Shown: positions 50,366 through 58,853, counted from the stretch's first letter. The stretch is DNA of 62,202 bases from Planctomycetota bacterium (GCA_027619595.1 JAQCHP010000010.1:1-62202); one strand, 5' to 3'. Translations and numbers: made by a program. Notes: a model not told the origin generated them from the sequence alone.

Positions 50366-50812
50366 ATGCTTTTGACCGGATCGTACTCGAGGTCCATGGA
50401 CGATAAGCAGCGGATCGCCATTCCCAAGAAGTGGCGAGATCTCTTAGGGGATCAGCCTTTATACGCAGCCCCCGGCACCGAAGGGGCAGTGGTGATTTAC
50501 CCAGAACAAGCGTTCGTGCGACTGGGCCAACAACTGGAAGGGCACTCGTCGCCGACGGGCAGGGAGGTATTGGCATTCAGTCGAGTTTTTTACACGCAGG
50601 CGGAGGGATTAGACGTCGACTCGCAAGGGCGTGTGCGTCTCCCCCCGGCATTGACAGAATTGGCAAGACTTGAGCGTGAGATTGTTTTATTGGGGGTGCG
50701 GGATCACCTCGAGGTCTGGGACAAGACACGATGGACCGAGTACCTAGCCAATCAACAGAAGAGGTATGACGAAATAGCCGAGAAGGCATTTCAGCGTTCG
50801 CCTGCTACCTAA
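50366..50812 (+). CDS. mraZ: transcriptional regulator MraZ
   Basis: 148 aa. Two SpoVT/AbrB-like repeats: GSYSRSMDDKQRIAIPKKWR with VVIYPEQAF, and LDVDSQGRVRLPPALTELAR with LEVWDKTRW. Normal length. In most bacteria mraZ heads the division and cell-wall (dcw) operon before rsmH and ftsL; here no dcw gene follows, only a non-coding stretch and the SRP RNA gene. Autoregulation is likely from the three boxes upstream. Planctomycetes are known to have broken dcw clusters and no ftsZ. Confidence 0.94.
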   Translation: MLLTGSYSRSMDDKQRIAIPKKWRDLLGDQPLYAAPGTEGAVVIYPEQAFVRLGQQLEGHSSPTGREVLAFSRVFYTQAEGLDVDSQGRVRLPPALTELARLEREIVLLGVRDHLEVWDKTRWTEYLANQQKRYDEIAEKAFQRSPAT

Positions 50813-51054
50813 GATGCATTTGGCAACACGAGCACGGGCTTGGCAAATCGCCAGGTAGGAGAAGCTAATTTGAACGGCACCATGAGTCGATTTTCGAGAA
50901 CGTCCGTTGGTTCGCTTCGCGCGGCGGCGACGGCAGATTGGGGAGCGGCCACTACTCGATCTGTGGAACCTGGCTGTCTGTTTCCTGCCAGGTTGAAGGA
51001 TCCGCGAGCTGGGGGGCATGGATTGTACCCCGGTTGCGAAACGCGCAATGACAT
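50809..51054 (-). CDS. candidate 81-aa ORF opposite the mraZ 3' region
   Basis: Frame of 81 aa whose codon choice looks coding-like (frequent GCC, CTC, GTG). No motif is recognised: a Pro/Ala/Arg-rich chain ending SPTWRFAKPVLVLPNAS. Its stop overlaps the mraZ stop by 4 bp in convergent orientation. No convincing Shine-Dalgarno precedes the ATG. It may be a hypothetical protein or chance. Confidence 0.25.
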   Translation of the reverse strand: MSLRVSQPGYNPCPPARGSFNLAGNRQPGSTDRVVAAPQSAVAAARSEPTDVLENRLMVPFKLASPTWRFAKPVLVLPNAS

Positions 51055-51086
51055 TGCCTGCCCGCAGCGGTAACGTCAGCGCACTG
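50813..51086. other. structured stretch between mraZ and terminator
   Basis: About 270 bp with a perfect 8-bp hairpin AACCTGGC/GCCAGGTT (50967-50974 with 50987-50994). It could be a long mraZ 3' UTR or a separate small RNA. I do not recognise RNase P RNA, tmRNA or 6S RNA in it. Confidence 0.35.
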
Positions 51087-51132
51087 GCTACCCACCGAGG
51101 GCGCACGGATGGCGCCTTCGGGTAGCTTTTTT
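51087..51132 (+). terminator. strong rho-independent terminator before the SRP RNA gene
   Basis: GCTACCC (51087-51093) pairs with GGGTAGC (51120-51126), an inner GGCGC/GCGCC stem extends it, and six T follow. It ends the mraZ transcript or an unannotated RNA and insulates ffs. Confidence 0.8.
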
Positions 51133-51243
51133 GTTGGGAGGCGTGCTTTTCGACCGTCGCAGCACCTGAGTTACCCCCTCTTACGACTTAGATGGGGCCA
51201 GTCTGATTCGATCGAACCTAACTCAACCGGAGGTTGCCCCGGT

Positions 51244-51272
51244 TTGACGAAGAGACCCCTGCCCTCTACAAA
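51244..51272 (+). promoter_or_regulatory. promoter of the SRP RNA gene
   Basis: TTGACG (51244-51249), 17-bp spacer, TACAAA (51267-51272). The start point would be near 51279, just before the outer helix of the SRP RNA. Confidence 0.55.
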
Positions 51273-51290
51273 TAGAGCATCACACCAACG

Positions 51291-51410
51291 GCATTCGTGC
51301 GGGTGACAAGCGGCCCCTGCGAGGGGGAACCGTGAACCGGGTCAGGCCTTAACCGGAGCAGCCCTAAGCGGCGTACTCTTGTGCGGGGGTCGCTTGACAT
51401 TCGCACAATT
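51291..51410 (+). ncRNA. ffs: signal recognition particle RNA (4.5S-type)
   Basis: The conserved core GTGAACCGGGTCAGGCC ... GGAGCAGCCCTAAG identifies small bacterial SRP RNA: GGTCAGG and AGCAGCC are the two sides of the symmetric loop bound by Ffh. The arms extend into one long hairpin: AAGCGGCCCCTGC (from 51308) pairs with GCGGGGGTCGCTT (to 51395), and further out GTGC (51297-51300) with GCAC (51403-51406). The ends are therefore set approximately. The apical loop reads CC-TTAACC-GG instead of the usual GGAA tetraloop. The gene is just upstream of dnaX, a location also seen in some other bacteria. Confidence 0.85.
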
Positions 51411-51518
51411 GCAGTAGCAGTTACAGCAATTCTATCTCTTGGCGTTGCTGTCTCTTGGCTCGAATAGGTGCCGCCAGTTCGGTTCGGGGCGGCTGGACTA
51501 GGACGGGAGTGGAAACCG

Positions 51519-53333
51519 ATGGCTGCTCAGCCTGCGGACGGAAACGCTTCGAATTCTCGATACATGGTCGTGGCTCGCCGCTATCGCCCGCAATCGTTTG
51601 CCGATTTGGTCGGCCAGCAATCCGCAGCTAGGGCGCTGGGCAATGCAATTGCGACTCAGCGAATTGGTCATGCCTATTTGTTTACTGGTGCTCGGGGGGT
51701 TGGTAAAACGTCAACCGCTCGTATCTTTGCGAAGGCACTCAACTGCGTTCAGGGGCCAACCGCCGAGCCTTGCCAATCGTGCGAGATGTGCTGCGGAATT
51801 GCCGATGGAAACGATGTGGATGTGCTGGAGATCGACGGTGCAAGTAACCGGGGTATCGACGAGATCCGACAGTTGCGATCGAGTATCGGGGTACGTCCGA
51901 GTCGATCGAGATTTAAAGTCTATATCATCGACGAAGTGCATATGTTGACCCGCGAGGCCTTCAACGCCTTGCTGAAAACGCTCGAAGAACCTCCGGCTCA
52001 CGTCAAGTTCATTTTCTGTACGACTTCGCCTGAAAAAATCCCGATCACGGTCCTTTCCCGGTGTCAGCGTTTCGATTTCCCACCTGTGGAACTCACGCAG
52101 ATCATCGGCCGATTGGCTGAGATTGTGGCCCAGGAAGGTGCCACGGCCGAGGCTGCAGCCTTAGAACTTCTCGCCAAAAGAGCGGCGGGATCAATGCGTG
52201 ACAGCCAGTCGTTGCTGGAACAGGTATTAGCATTCTGCGGCAATCAAGTGACTAGTGCAGCAGTTCACCAAATGATGGGCACCGCGTCGTCACAGAGATT
52301 GCTCGACATGCTCGACTTCCTCACAAAAAGAGACGCTGCAGGGATCCTCTCCGCACTGGATATGGCTATCCACGAAGGAGTTGATGCGGGGCAATTGGCC
52401 GAACAACTCTTAGGATACCTGCGAGATACTTTAGCGCTGGCAGTGGGCGGCCAAGTTGAATTACTATTACATTCCTCGCAACAAGATGTGGCGCGGCTGC
52501 GCGACCTTGCCCAATCTTGGGGGATCGAAAGCCTCTTGGCGGCTGCGCAGATTATTGATCAGAGCATTGTTCGCATGCGACAAAGCTTACATGGACGAAC
52601 GTTGCTGGAACTTGCTCTAGTGCGCGTGGCCCGTTTGGAGCAGCTGGATTGCCTACCCGAACTCCTGCAGCGACTCCATACGCTGCAAGACGCTCGCCCC
52701 TCCGCTCGCCCAGCGAATACTCCAGCCTCCGTAGCAAATCAAGCCACGGTGCAGACAAATCAGGCTATGGCCCGATCGACGAGCATCAGCCCGCCCGCTT
52801 TGGCACCTCAGGCAGAAGCCCAAAAAAAAAATGACAGTTCGCCGGAACCATTGAAATCGAATGACGGCAGTCGCCACGACGATTCGCCGCCCATCGAGTC
52901 GCCACCCACTGTCTCTGATACCGAATCTGATTGGAATCCAAGTGTCGCAGCTCGGGCTTGGCAGCAGGCTCTTGACCAGCTGCCGGGGATGACGGCAGAA
53001 TTTGCCCGTCGTTTTGAATCGATTGCAACCTTGCCACCCAATCGTTTACTGGTTTTTTTTCCAGCTCGCTGCAACGCCAACAAGTCATATTGTGAACGGC
53101 CTGAACGGCGGCAAGAACTGGAAGCAGGCGTGCAGAAAGCCTGCGGCATCCCAGTCCGAATCGAATTTCAATTGTCGACGAATCCGCAGACATCAATTCC
53201 AGCAACTACAGAGCCAAAAGTTTCACCGCGCCAAGCCGCCATCGATATCGGAAAACATGCACTCGTCAAGAAGACGATAGAACTCTTTCGAGCAGAGATT
53301 GCGGGTGTCGAAATGCCTCGCAACCGCGACTGA
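51519..53333 (+). CDS. dnaX: DNA polymerase III subunits gamma/tau
   Basis: 604 aa clamp-loader ATPase. Using this start: Walker A GARGVGKT (57-64), zinc site Cys76/85/88/91, Walker B VYIIDEVH (134-141), sensor/SRC motif SRCQRFDF. A collar domain follows, then a Pro/Ser/Gln linker and a C-terminal tau-like domain (WQQALDQLPGMTAEF onwards). GGGAG about 9 bp before the ATG at 51519 supports it over the GTG at 51468. Codons 435-438 contain ten consecutive A (52822-52831); a shift there would give a 438-aa gamma-like product. No ybaB lies between dnaX and recR. Confidence 0.95.
   Translation: MAAQPADGNASNSRYMVVARRYRPQSFADLVGQQSAARALGNAIATQRIGHAYLFTGARGVGKTSTARIFAKALNCVQGPTAEPCQSCEMCCGIADGNDVDVLEIDGASNRGIDEIRQLRSSIGVRPSRSRFKVYIIDEVHMLTREAFNALLKTLEEPPAHVKFIFCTTSPEKIPITVLSRCQRFDFPPVELTQIIGRLAEIVAQEGATAEAAALELLAKRAAGSMRDSQSLLEQVLAFCGNQVTSAAVHQMMGTASSQRLLDMLDFLTKRDAAGILSALDMAIHEGVDAGQLAEQLLGYLRDTLALAVGGQVELLLHSSQQDVARLRDLAQSWGIESLLAAAQIIDQSIVRMRQSLHGRTLLELALVRVARLEQLDCLPELLQRLHTLQDARPSARPANTPASVANQATVQTNQAMARSTSISPPALAPQAEAQKKNDSSPEPLKSNDGSRHDDSPPIESPPTVSDTESDWNPSVAARAWQQALDQLPGMTAEFARRFESIATLPPNRLLVFFPARCNANKSYCERPERRQELEAGVQKACGIPVRIEFQLSTNPQTSIPATTEPKVSPRQAAIDIGKHALVKKTIELFRAEIAGVEMPRNRD
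52822..52831 (+). promoter_or_regulatory. A10 slippery run in dnaX
   Basis: Ten A read in frame as CAA AAA AAA AAT GAC. One extra A (slippage) or a -1 shift gives CAA AAA AAA AAA TGA, an immediate stop; loss of one A stops ten codons later. The site lies at the junction of ATPase/collar and linker, where E. coli and Thermus dnaX generate gamma. Confidence 0.65.
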
Positions 53334-53417
53334 CCCGGCGCCAGCCAAGAATTCATCTGCGTGGTTTGTTTTCGTGCAGAAAAGGTTTCTAGGCTTGCGA
53401 CAACAAGGACCCCCAAC

Positions 53418-54017
53418 ATGGCACAGTTTGCCGAATCGGTTTCGGAATTGATAACACTGTTGGCGAAGTTGCCTGGGATTGGCAGGAAGTCCGCAGAACG
53501 AATCGCCTACTACGTATTACGTATCGATGCACAGGAGGCCATAAAACTTGCCGATGCGATTCGGGCGGTAAAAGAGAAGGTTCAATATTGCCACCATTGC
53601 TTTAACCTGTCGGAAAATAGCCTTTGTACGATCTGCCAAGACCCGCAACGCGATCCATCTCAACTCTGCGTCGTGGAGCAACCTCGCGACCTTCTCCAGT
53701 TGGAACAAGCTGGTATTTTTCGCGGTCATTACCACGTCCTATTGGGGAGAATCGCTCCATTGGAAGCTATCGGACCTGACCAGCTGACCATTGAGCAACT
53801 CGTCGAACGGGTCCGCGAAGGCGGTTTTCGTGAGGTCATCATGGCTACCAATCCCAACGTCGAGGGGGATGGCACGGCGCTCTACATTTCTAACCTGTTG
53901 GCCGAATTCCCAGTCCAATTGACGCGATTGGCCCGAGGCATTACCTCTGGAAGCGTGTTAGAATTCACAAACAAAGAGATTCTTGCCGATGCCCTGTCCG
54001 GCCGGCAAAAAATTTGA
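53418..54017 (+). CDS. recR: recombination protein RecR
   Basis: 199 aa. Helix-hairpin-helix KLPGIGRKSAERIAYYVL, zinc site Cys58/61/70/73 (CHHC...CTIC), Toprim domain CVVEQPRDLLQLEQAGIFRG with YHVLLGRIAPLEAIGPD, and the C-terminal Walker-like GITSGSVLEFTNKEIL. The ATG at 53418 (MAQFAES) is the family start. Co-directional with dnaX (84 bp after its stop), the usual order minus ybaB. Works with RecO/RecF at gaps. Confidence 0.95.
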   Translation: MAQFAESVSELITLLAKLPGIGRKSAERIAYYVLRIDAQEAIKLADAIRAVKEKVQYCHHCFNLSENSLCTICQDPQRDPSQLCVVEQPRDLLQLEQAGIFRGHYHVLLGRIAPLEAIGPDQLTIEQLVERVREGGFREVIMATNPNVEGDGTALYISNLLAEFPVQLTRLARGITSGSVLEFTNKEILADALSGRQKI

Positions 54018-54191
54018 ACAACGGACATGATCGGCAAATCCAATACAGGCTACAATAAGGGAGGCGAACGGAAGCCACGCGGCAAGTCACCCGGAATTGC
54101 TGGCCGCGGACCCTAGTTTGCTCCGCATTGGCCAATTTCGATGGGAGATGCGGAATACGACGGTTAATCCAATTGTTCTTAGGGAAATACC

Positions 54192-55670
54192 ATGCGGATG
54201 TCATTCGGGTTGGAACAAAGGCTTGCGCAAAAGCAGATACTTGCTCCGCGCATGATCCAGTCCATGGAGATCCTGCAACTTCCGCTCCAGGCTCTCGAAA
54301 GCCGAATCGAGCAGGAGATCATCGAGAATCCGCTGCTGGAAGCACGGGAACGGGACCCCGATATTCCACGGGAACATGTGGACCGCGAGAACCCCGACTC
54401 CCCCACAACCGAGGAACGGGAACTCGTTGTCGACGAATCGAAGAACCAGTCCGACGACTTCGAACGTCTGCTCGAGATGGACCAAGAGTGGCCAGGCCAC
54501 TTTGACGATGGCCCTCGGCGGTCTGCCGGTGAAATAGCGGAGGAGGGCGATCGCAAGTTGGACGCCATGGCGAACATCGTAAACCGCCATGAGTCTTTGC
54601 AAGACTTCCTCGAAGACCAATTGGGTGAGTTGGAGGTTCCCACGCTCATTCGCCAACTCGCGATCCGTATCATTAGCAGTCTTGATCATAACGGATACCT
54701 GACGGCGTCGCTTGGTGATCTACTACCCGCGGATGCGAACGAAGAGGAAAAGGCTGCCGTGTCCGAGGCCTTGCTCGTTGTCCAAGCTCTCGACCCAGCC
54801 GGTGTCGGTGCCAGAAGTTTACGCGAATGTTTGCTACTTCAGATTACTCCCGATCTGCATTACGCCGAGGAACTCAAGGTCCTTATTTCTGATCACTTAG
54901 ATGATCTCAAAGACAACCGCCTGCCCGCCATCCGCAAGAAGACAGGCTTTACCATCGAGCATATCCAAGAAGTCTGGGAACAGCTGCGAAAACTCAATCC
55001 GAAACCAGGAGCCCGCTTCTCGGAAGAATTCGCCCCGACGGTCAACCCCGACATTGTCGTCGATCGACTAGACGATGGCAGCTTCAAAGTTCGGATGGAA
55101 GAAGGACGCATTCCCCGGTTGCGTATCAGCAAGTACTATCGCCAGCGACTCCTGAGCGGCGAAGCGACGCCGGAGGAACGCGAATTTATCAAAAAGAAAA
55201 TCAACTCGGCTCAATGGCTCATTGAGTCCATCCAGCAGCGGCGCAGCACGCTCACCCGCGTGGCACAAGCGATTGTCGATTACCAAAAATCGTTCCTAGA
55301 GTACGGGCCGGAGTACATCGAACCGCTCAAGATGCAACAGATCGCGGATCAAGTCGGCGTGCACGTAACCACGATCAGCCGCGCTGTCGACGACAAGTTC
55401 ATCCAAACTCCGCGCGGCATTTACCCCCTAAAACGGTTTTTCGTTGGCGGTACAAAAAGCGACGCTGGCGACGACATCGCGTGGGACGCCATCCGTAACA
55501 AACTACAAGAAGTCGTGGACCAAGAAAACAAGAGTAATCCGCTGAGCGACGATGAATTGGTCGATGAATTAAAAAAACACGGACTAACGGTCGCTCGACG
55601 TACCGTCACCAAGTACCGCCAAAAAATGGATATCCCTAGTTCGCGGCAACGACGTGACTGGTCCAAATAG
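54192..55670 (+). CDS. rpoN: RNA polymerase sigma-54 factor
   Basis: 492 aa. Region I (FGLEQRLAQKQILAPRMIQS, Q-rich helices), an acidic region II (about 55-125), the core-binding domain (LDHNGYLTASLGDLL; VQALDPAGVGARSLRECLLL) and a C-terminal helix-turn-helix plus RpoN box ARRTVTKYR (468-476). Complete. A second in-frame ATG lies at 54198. Needs AAA+ activators, none of which is in the window; no sigma-54 promoter was found here either. Confidence 0.95.
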   Translation: MRMSFGLEQRLAQKQILAPRMIQSMEILQLPLQALESRIEQEIIENPLLEARERDPDIPREHVDRENPDSPTTEERELVVDESKNQSDDFERLLEMDQEWPGHFDDGPRRSAGEIAEEGDRKLDAMANIVNRHESLQDFLEDQLGELEVPTLIRQLAIRIISSLDHNGYLTASLGDLLPADANEEEKAAVSEALLVVQALDPAGVGARSLRECLLLQITPDLHYAEELKVLISDHLDDLKDNRLPAIRKKTGFTIEHIQEVWEQLRKLNPKPGARFSEEFAPTVNPDIVVDRLDDGSFKVRMEEGRIPRLRISKYYRQRLLSGEATPEEREFIKKKINSAQWLIESIQQRRSTLTRVAQAIVDYQKSFLEYGPEYIEPLKMQQIADQVGVHVTTISRAVDDKFIQTPRGIYPLKRFFVGGTKSDAGDDIAWDAIRNKLQEVVDQENKSNPLSDDELVDELKKHGLTVARRTVTKYRQKMDIPSSRQRRDWSK

Positions 55671-55802
55671 TCGTTCGTTGATCGGCAAGCCGAAGTCGCC
55701 TCGTCTCCCATCGATTCTTCTTACGGCGCACCGTCGGCGGACGAAACGGCACGAATCCTCGACATTCTGCCGGAATTCAATAGGTTCATAAGCCAACCTT
55801 AT

Positions 55803-55841
55803 CGCGGCCAACGTTTTCGCGGCCAACGTTTTCGCGGCCGA
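55803..55841. repeat. 15-bp tandem repeat, about 2.6 copies
   Basis: CGCGGCCAACGTTTT repeated at 55803 and 55818, with a partial third copy from 55833. It lies in the 265-bp stretch between rpoN and the tRNA, which otherwise shows no gene. Confidence 0.75.
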
Positions 55842-55935
55842 GGAACAGACCGTGGTTTTGCTTCTTTGCACGGTTCAGACGAGAAACGCCAAGATAGAAG
55901 TCGCTAGCAACAGGAGCCTGCTAGCCGCCCAGAAA

Positions 55936-56017
<82 letters not shown>

Positions 56018-56219
56018 AAAAATAACGGCCCCCCTAGTCTAGAGGCCGTAGACGGATCGCGTCAAGCGTGGTGACGACCCGCTTCATGTTGAAATGGGTA
56101 CATTAAGAATTTTAGCTAGAATATACCGAGTAATCGGAAAAGACAGGATCGGAGGCGCCCCGCGGGCCGATGCACCTCCATATCTGACCGATTCCCTTCA
56201 CATTGCTCCCTTGAACAAA

Positions 56220-56480
56220 ATGTCCGCACCGGCACAGCATCACGAAATACGCACAGCCCTTCATTCCCGTCTGCTGGAACTTGCTAAAACACCTGACAGT
56301 GCGGTTCAGGAAACCCTTCTGATTCGGGATGGCTGCTATTGTGGGCAGAAGTTTAGAGTTGGTCTCTATACCGCTGTTTGGTTCGTCGAAGAAGCGGAGG
56401 TCAAGATCTTCGGACCGTCCGGAACGCTTGTCGAGGCATTTCGAGCGGAATCGATGCCGACATTGCGCGCCGCCGCGTAA
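56220..56480 (+). CDS. 86-aa conserved small protein, unknown function
   Basis: Soluble 86-aa protein. SAVQETLLIRDGCYCGQKFR then LYTAVWFVEEAEVKIFGPSG looks like a small beta-barrel unit (retroviral-like ETLLIR.G.Y.G..F strand pattern), which I recall in other planctomycete genomes. The ATG at 56220 fits better than the one at 56094, which lies in non-coding upstream sequence. Convergent with miaA (stops 2 bp apart). No function known. Confidence 0.65.
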   Translation: MSAPAQHHEIRTALHSRLLELAKTPDSAVQETLLIRDGCYCGQKFRVGLYTAVWFVEEAEVKIFGPSGTLVEAFRAESMPTLRAAA

Positions 56481-56481
56481 T

Positions 56482-57438
56482 TTACGTCGTTGCTACGCAT
56501 CTCACGATATCTTCAGCAATTTGCTCAGGAACGAGTGGCTCGCAACAATCGATACTTCGGCATTCTCCTAAACTGCGAAACCACGTCGACTGCCGTTTTG
56601 CGAACTGGCGAGTGCGTGTCCGTACTCTTGCAATGACCTCTTCCAATGTGGCGCGACCGGCGATCAAGTCGAGGGTCTCTCGGTAGCCAACAGCCTGACT
56701 TGCTGTCCGGCTGAGACACGGAAACGTTTCCCGGAGTCGATCAACTTCTTCACGCAGTCCCAGTTCAAACATACCGACAACGCGTTGATTGATCCTTTCG
56801 TGAAGAGTCGAACGATCCCAGCGCAAGGCAAAGACTCGACAAGTGGTAGGATGATTGGCTTCGTCGAATTGCAGTTGCAGGTGCCCCAAGGGAATTCCGG
56901 TCATCTTGTAGACCTCCAATGCTCGCATGACACGACGCAGATCGTTCGGGTGCAATTTTGCAGCCGACAGAGGGTCGACTTGTCGAAGTCGCGTGTGGAG
57001 CGCTTCGTTGCCAACGATTCGAGCTTCTGCCGAAACCGATTCGCGAAATCCCCAATCAGGCGGCGGACCGTCGAAAATTCCCCTTAACAGGGCCTTGAGG
57101 TACAGGGGTGTACCGCCGACAAACAGAACCTTCCGCCCGCGGGAGGTTACGTCACGTGCTGCTTGGTGCGCCGCCAACACATAATCGTGCAGACTGTACT
57201 CCTCGGACGGATCAATCAGATCGAGCAGGTGGTGGCGGACTCGCGCGCACGCCATAGCATCCGGTTTGGCGGTCCCAATATCCATATGTCGATAGAGGGC
57301 CATCGAATCCAGCGATATGATTTCTGCACCCAACCGTTCCGCCAGCGCAATGCCCGTGGCCGTCTTTCCTGACGCAGTTGGACCGGTAAGATACCAGCAA
57401 TCGAGTAGACGATCGGTGACGAACATGGCAGGTGGCAA
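56482..57438 (-). CDS. miaA: tRNA dimethylallyltransferase
   Basis: 318 aa; adds the isopentenyl group to A37 of tRNAs reading U-starting codons. P-loop GPTASGKT (19-26), DSMALYRHMDIGTAKP, FVGGTPLYLKALLRGIFDG, the LRRVMRALEVYKMTG helix and GYRETLDLI. The C-terminal TRQFAKRQSTWFR is family-typical. Starts include ATG at 57438 or 57426. Complete. Confidence 0.94.
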   Translation of the reverse strand: MPPAMFVTDRLLDCWYLTGPTASGKTATGIALAERLGAEIISLDSMALYRHMDIGTAKPDAMACARVRHHLLDLIDPSEEYSLHDYVLAAHQAARDVTSRGRKVLFVGGTPLYLKALLRGIFDGPPPDWGFRESVSAEARIVGNEALHTRLRQVDPLSAAKLHPNDLRRVMRALEVYKMTGIPLGHLQLQFDEANHPTTCRVFALRWDRSTLHERINQRVVGMFELGLREEVDRLRETFPCLSRTASQAVGYRETLDLIAGRATLEEVIARVRTRTRQFAKRQSTWFRSLGECRSIDCCEPLVPEQIAEDIVRCVATT

Positions 57439-57504
57439 TTGTCAGCGGGACTGAATGTGTTTAGTATACAAAAATTGGCGTTTTGCCGTGAGCTAGGTGT
57501 CTGC

Positions 57505-57915
57505 ATGAAAAAAAAAATGGATTCTGATTCCTCACCAGCGTTGGGTTCAGCCGAGGAATCATCACGTAGTGCCTCATCCACGTTACATCAGTTGATGGAA
57601 ACGATTGTCCAGCGAAAACGGGAACTCCCGGAGGGCTCCTACACAACACAATTGTTTCGGGGTGGAAATTCGCGAATCTCGGACAAAGTAGCCGAGGAAT
57701 CACGTGAGCTCTTGGAAGCCGCTTCGCAATTCGACCAAAGTCCTGAAGACACCGAAGCCCGAGCCCACTTCCTGTATGAGTCCGGCGATCTCCTTTACCA
57801 CATGTTCGTATTGCTCGGCTATCACAACGTTTCGCTCGAAGAACTCGAAGGGGAAATTCGCCGTCGATTTGGCACGAGTGGTTTAGCCGAAAAGGCCGCC
57901 CGTAGTTCCAAGTAA
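57505..57915 (+). CDS. hisE: phosphoribosyl-ATP pyrophosphatase
   Basis: 136 aa; second step of histidine synthesis. All-alpha MazG-like fold with LHQLMETIVQRKRELPEGSY, DKVAEESRELLEAA (metal-binding EExxE) and ESGDLLYHMFVLL. A variable ~30-residue N-terminus precedes the domain. The start ATG is followed by nine A (ATG AAA AAA AAA ATG), so the ATG at 57517 is an alternative. Next gene hisG, 56 bp downstream, so the two form a his sub-operon. Confidence 0.9.
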   Translation: MKKKMDSDSSPALGSAEESSRSASSTLHQLMETIVQRKRELPEGSYTTQLFRGGNSRISDKVAEESRELLEAASQFDQSPEDTEARAHFLYESGDLLYHMFVLLGYHNVSLEELEGEIRRRFGTSGLAEKAARSSK

Positions 57916-57971
57916 CTTGTGACGGCAATTCCGTGCACTTCCATTCCACTCCTTGGCTCGATTGTACCCCC

Positions 57972-58853
57972 ATGAATCATTCCCTGGAAAATTTGCAGTC
58001 CGAACGGAACCTTCGCATCGGTGTCCCCAGCAAGGGACGGCTAAGTGACCTGGCCATGGAACTCCTGAAGCAGGCAGGTTTCATTTTCCGACGACAGGAC
58101 CGTAGTCTATTTGCACGCGTTCGCGATCTGCCGTTTGATATTGTGTTCCTCCGAACGGAAGACATTCCTGTTCTGTGTGCTGAAGGGGCCATTGACATGG
58201 GGATCACGGGGAGTGACTTAATCGTGGAAAGTGGAGTGGTCGTCGCCCCAAGGCTCAGCCTCGGCGTCGGCCACTGCCGCCTTTCGATTTGTGTACCGTC
58301 CGACGGCCCAGTGAAGACACTGCAGGACCTCGCCGGGGCCCGTGTTGCCACGTCATTCCCGCGTGTAACGAAACAATACCTGGGCGAGCGATCGGTTGCC
58401 GTACACCTCGTTCAGTTATCTGGTTCGGTCGAGGTCATGGTTGCCTTGGGCGTGGCAGACGCCATCGTGGACTTAGTAGAAACGGGTAGTACACTGGCCG
58501 CCAATCGATTGCGAGTCATGGAAGACATTGGTACCTACGAAACCGTATTGATACAAGGAGCTCGGTGTCGAAACATAGCGCTCGCCGATCGAATCGTACG
58601 ACGGCTCGAAGGAGTTGTTATCGCTCGAAGCTATTCTCTTCTAGAGTACAATGTACCGCGTGCCAAGCTGGCGCAGGCCGAAACGATTACGCCAGGCTTT
58701 CGTTCGCCCACGGTGACCAGCCTCGAAGATCCAGAATGGTGTTCGGTCCGCGTCATGGTACGGGATCGCGAGATCCCGGACGTGATGGACCAATTGGAAC
58801 TACTGGGCGCGTCGGCAATCCTGCAAACGCAGATCAACAACTGCCGCCTGTAG
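57972..58853 (+). CDS. hisG: ATP phosphoribosyltransferase, long form
   Basis: 293 aa; first, feedback-inhibited step of histidine synthesis. RIGVPSKGRLSDLAMELLKQ, MGITGSDLIVE, ATSFPRVTKQYL, SGSVEVMVALGVADAIVDLV and ETGSTLAANRL mark the catalytic domains. The C-terminal ~75 residues (MVRDREIPDVMDQLELLGAS) are the regulatory ACT-like domain, so no HisZ partner is needed. ATG at 57972 (MNHSLEN) chosen. Confidence 0.95.
   Translation: MNHSLENLQSERNLRIGVPSKGRLSDLAMELLKQAGFIFRRQDRSLFARVRDLPFDIVFLRTEDIPVLCAEGAIDMGITGSDLIVESGVVVAPRLSLGVGHCRLSICVPSDGPVKTLQDLAGARVATSFPRVTKQYLGERSVAVHLVQLSGSVEVMVALGVADAIVDLVETGSTLAANRLRVMEDIGTYETVLIQGARCRNIALADRIVRRLEGVVIARSYSLLEYNVPRAKLAQAETITPGFRSPTVTSLEDPEWCSVRVMVRDREIPDVMDQLELLGASAILQTQINNCRL

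Noticed and set aside
50813-51086. RNase P RNA, tmRNA or 6S RNA
   Set aside because: None of the conserved RNase P or tmRNA blocks is visible on either strand and the 6S fold is not evident.
55584-55871. 95-aa minus-strand frame with AKTLA repeats near the rpoN end
   Set aside because: Created by the 15-bp tandem repeat and overlaps the rpoN 3' end in antisense; no motif.
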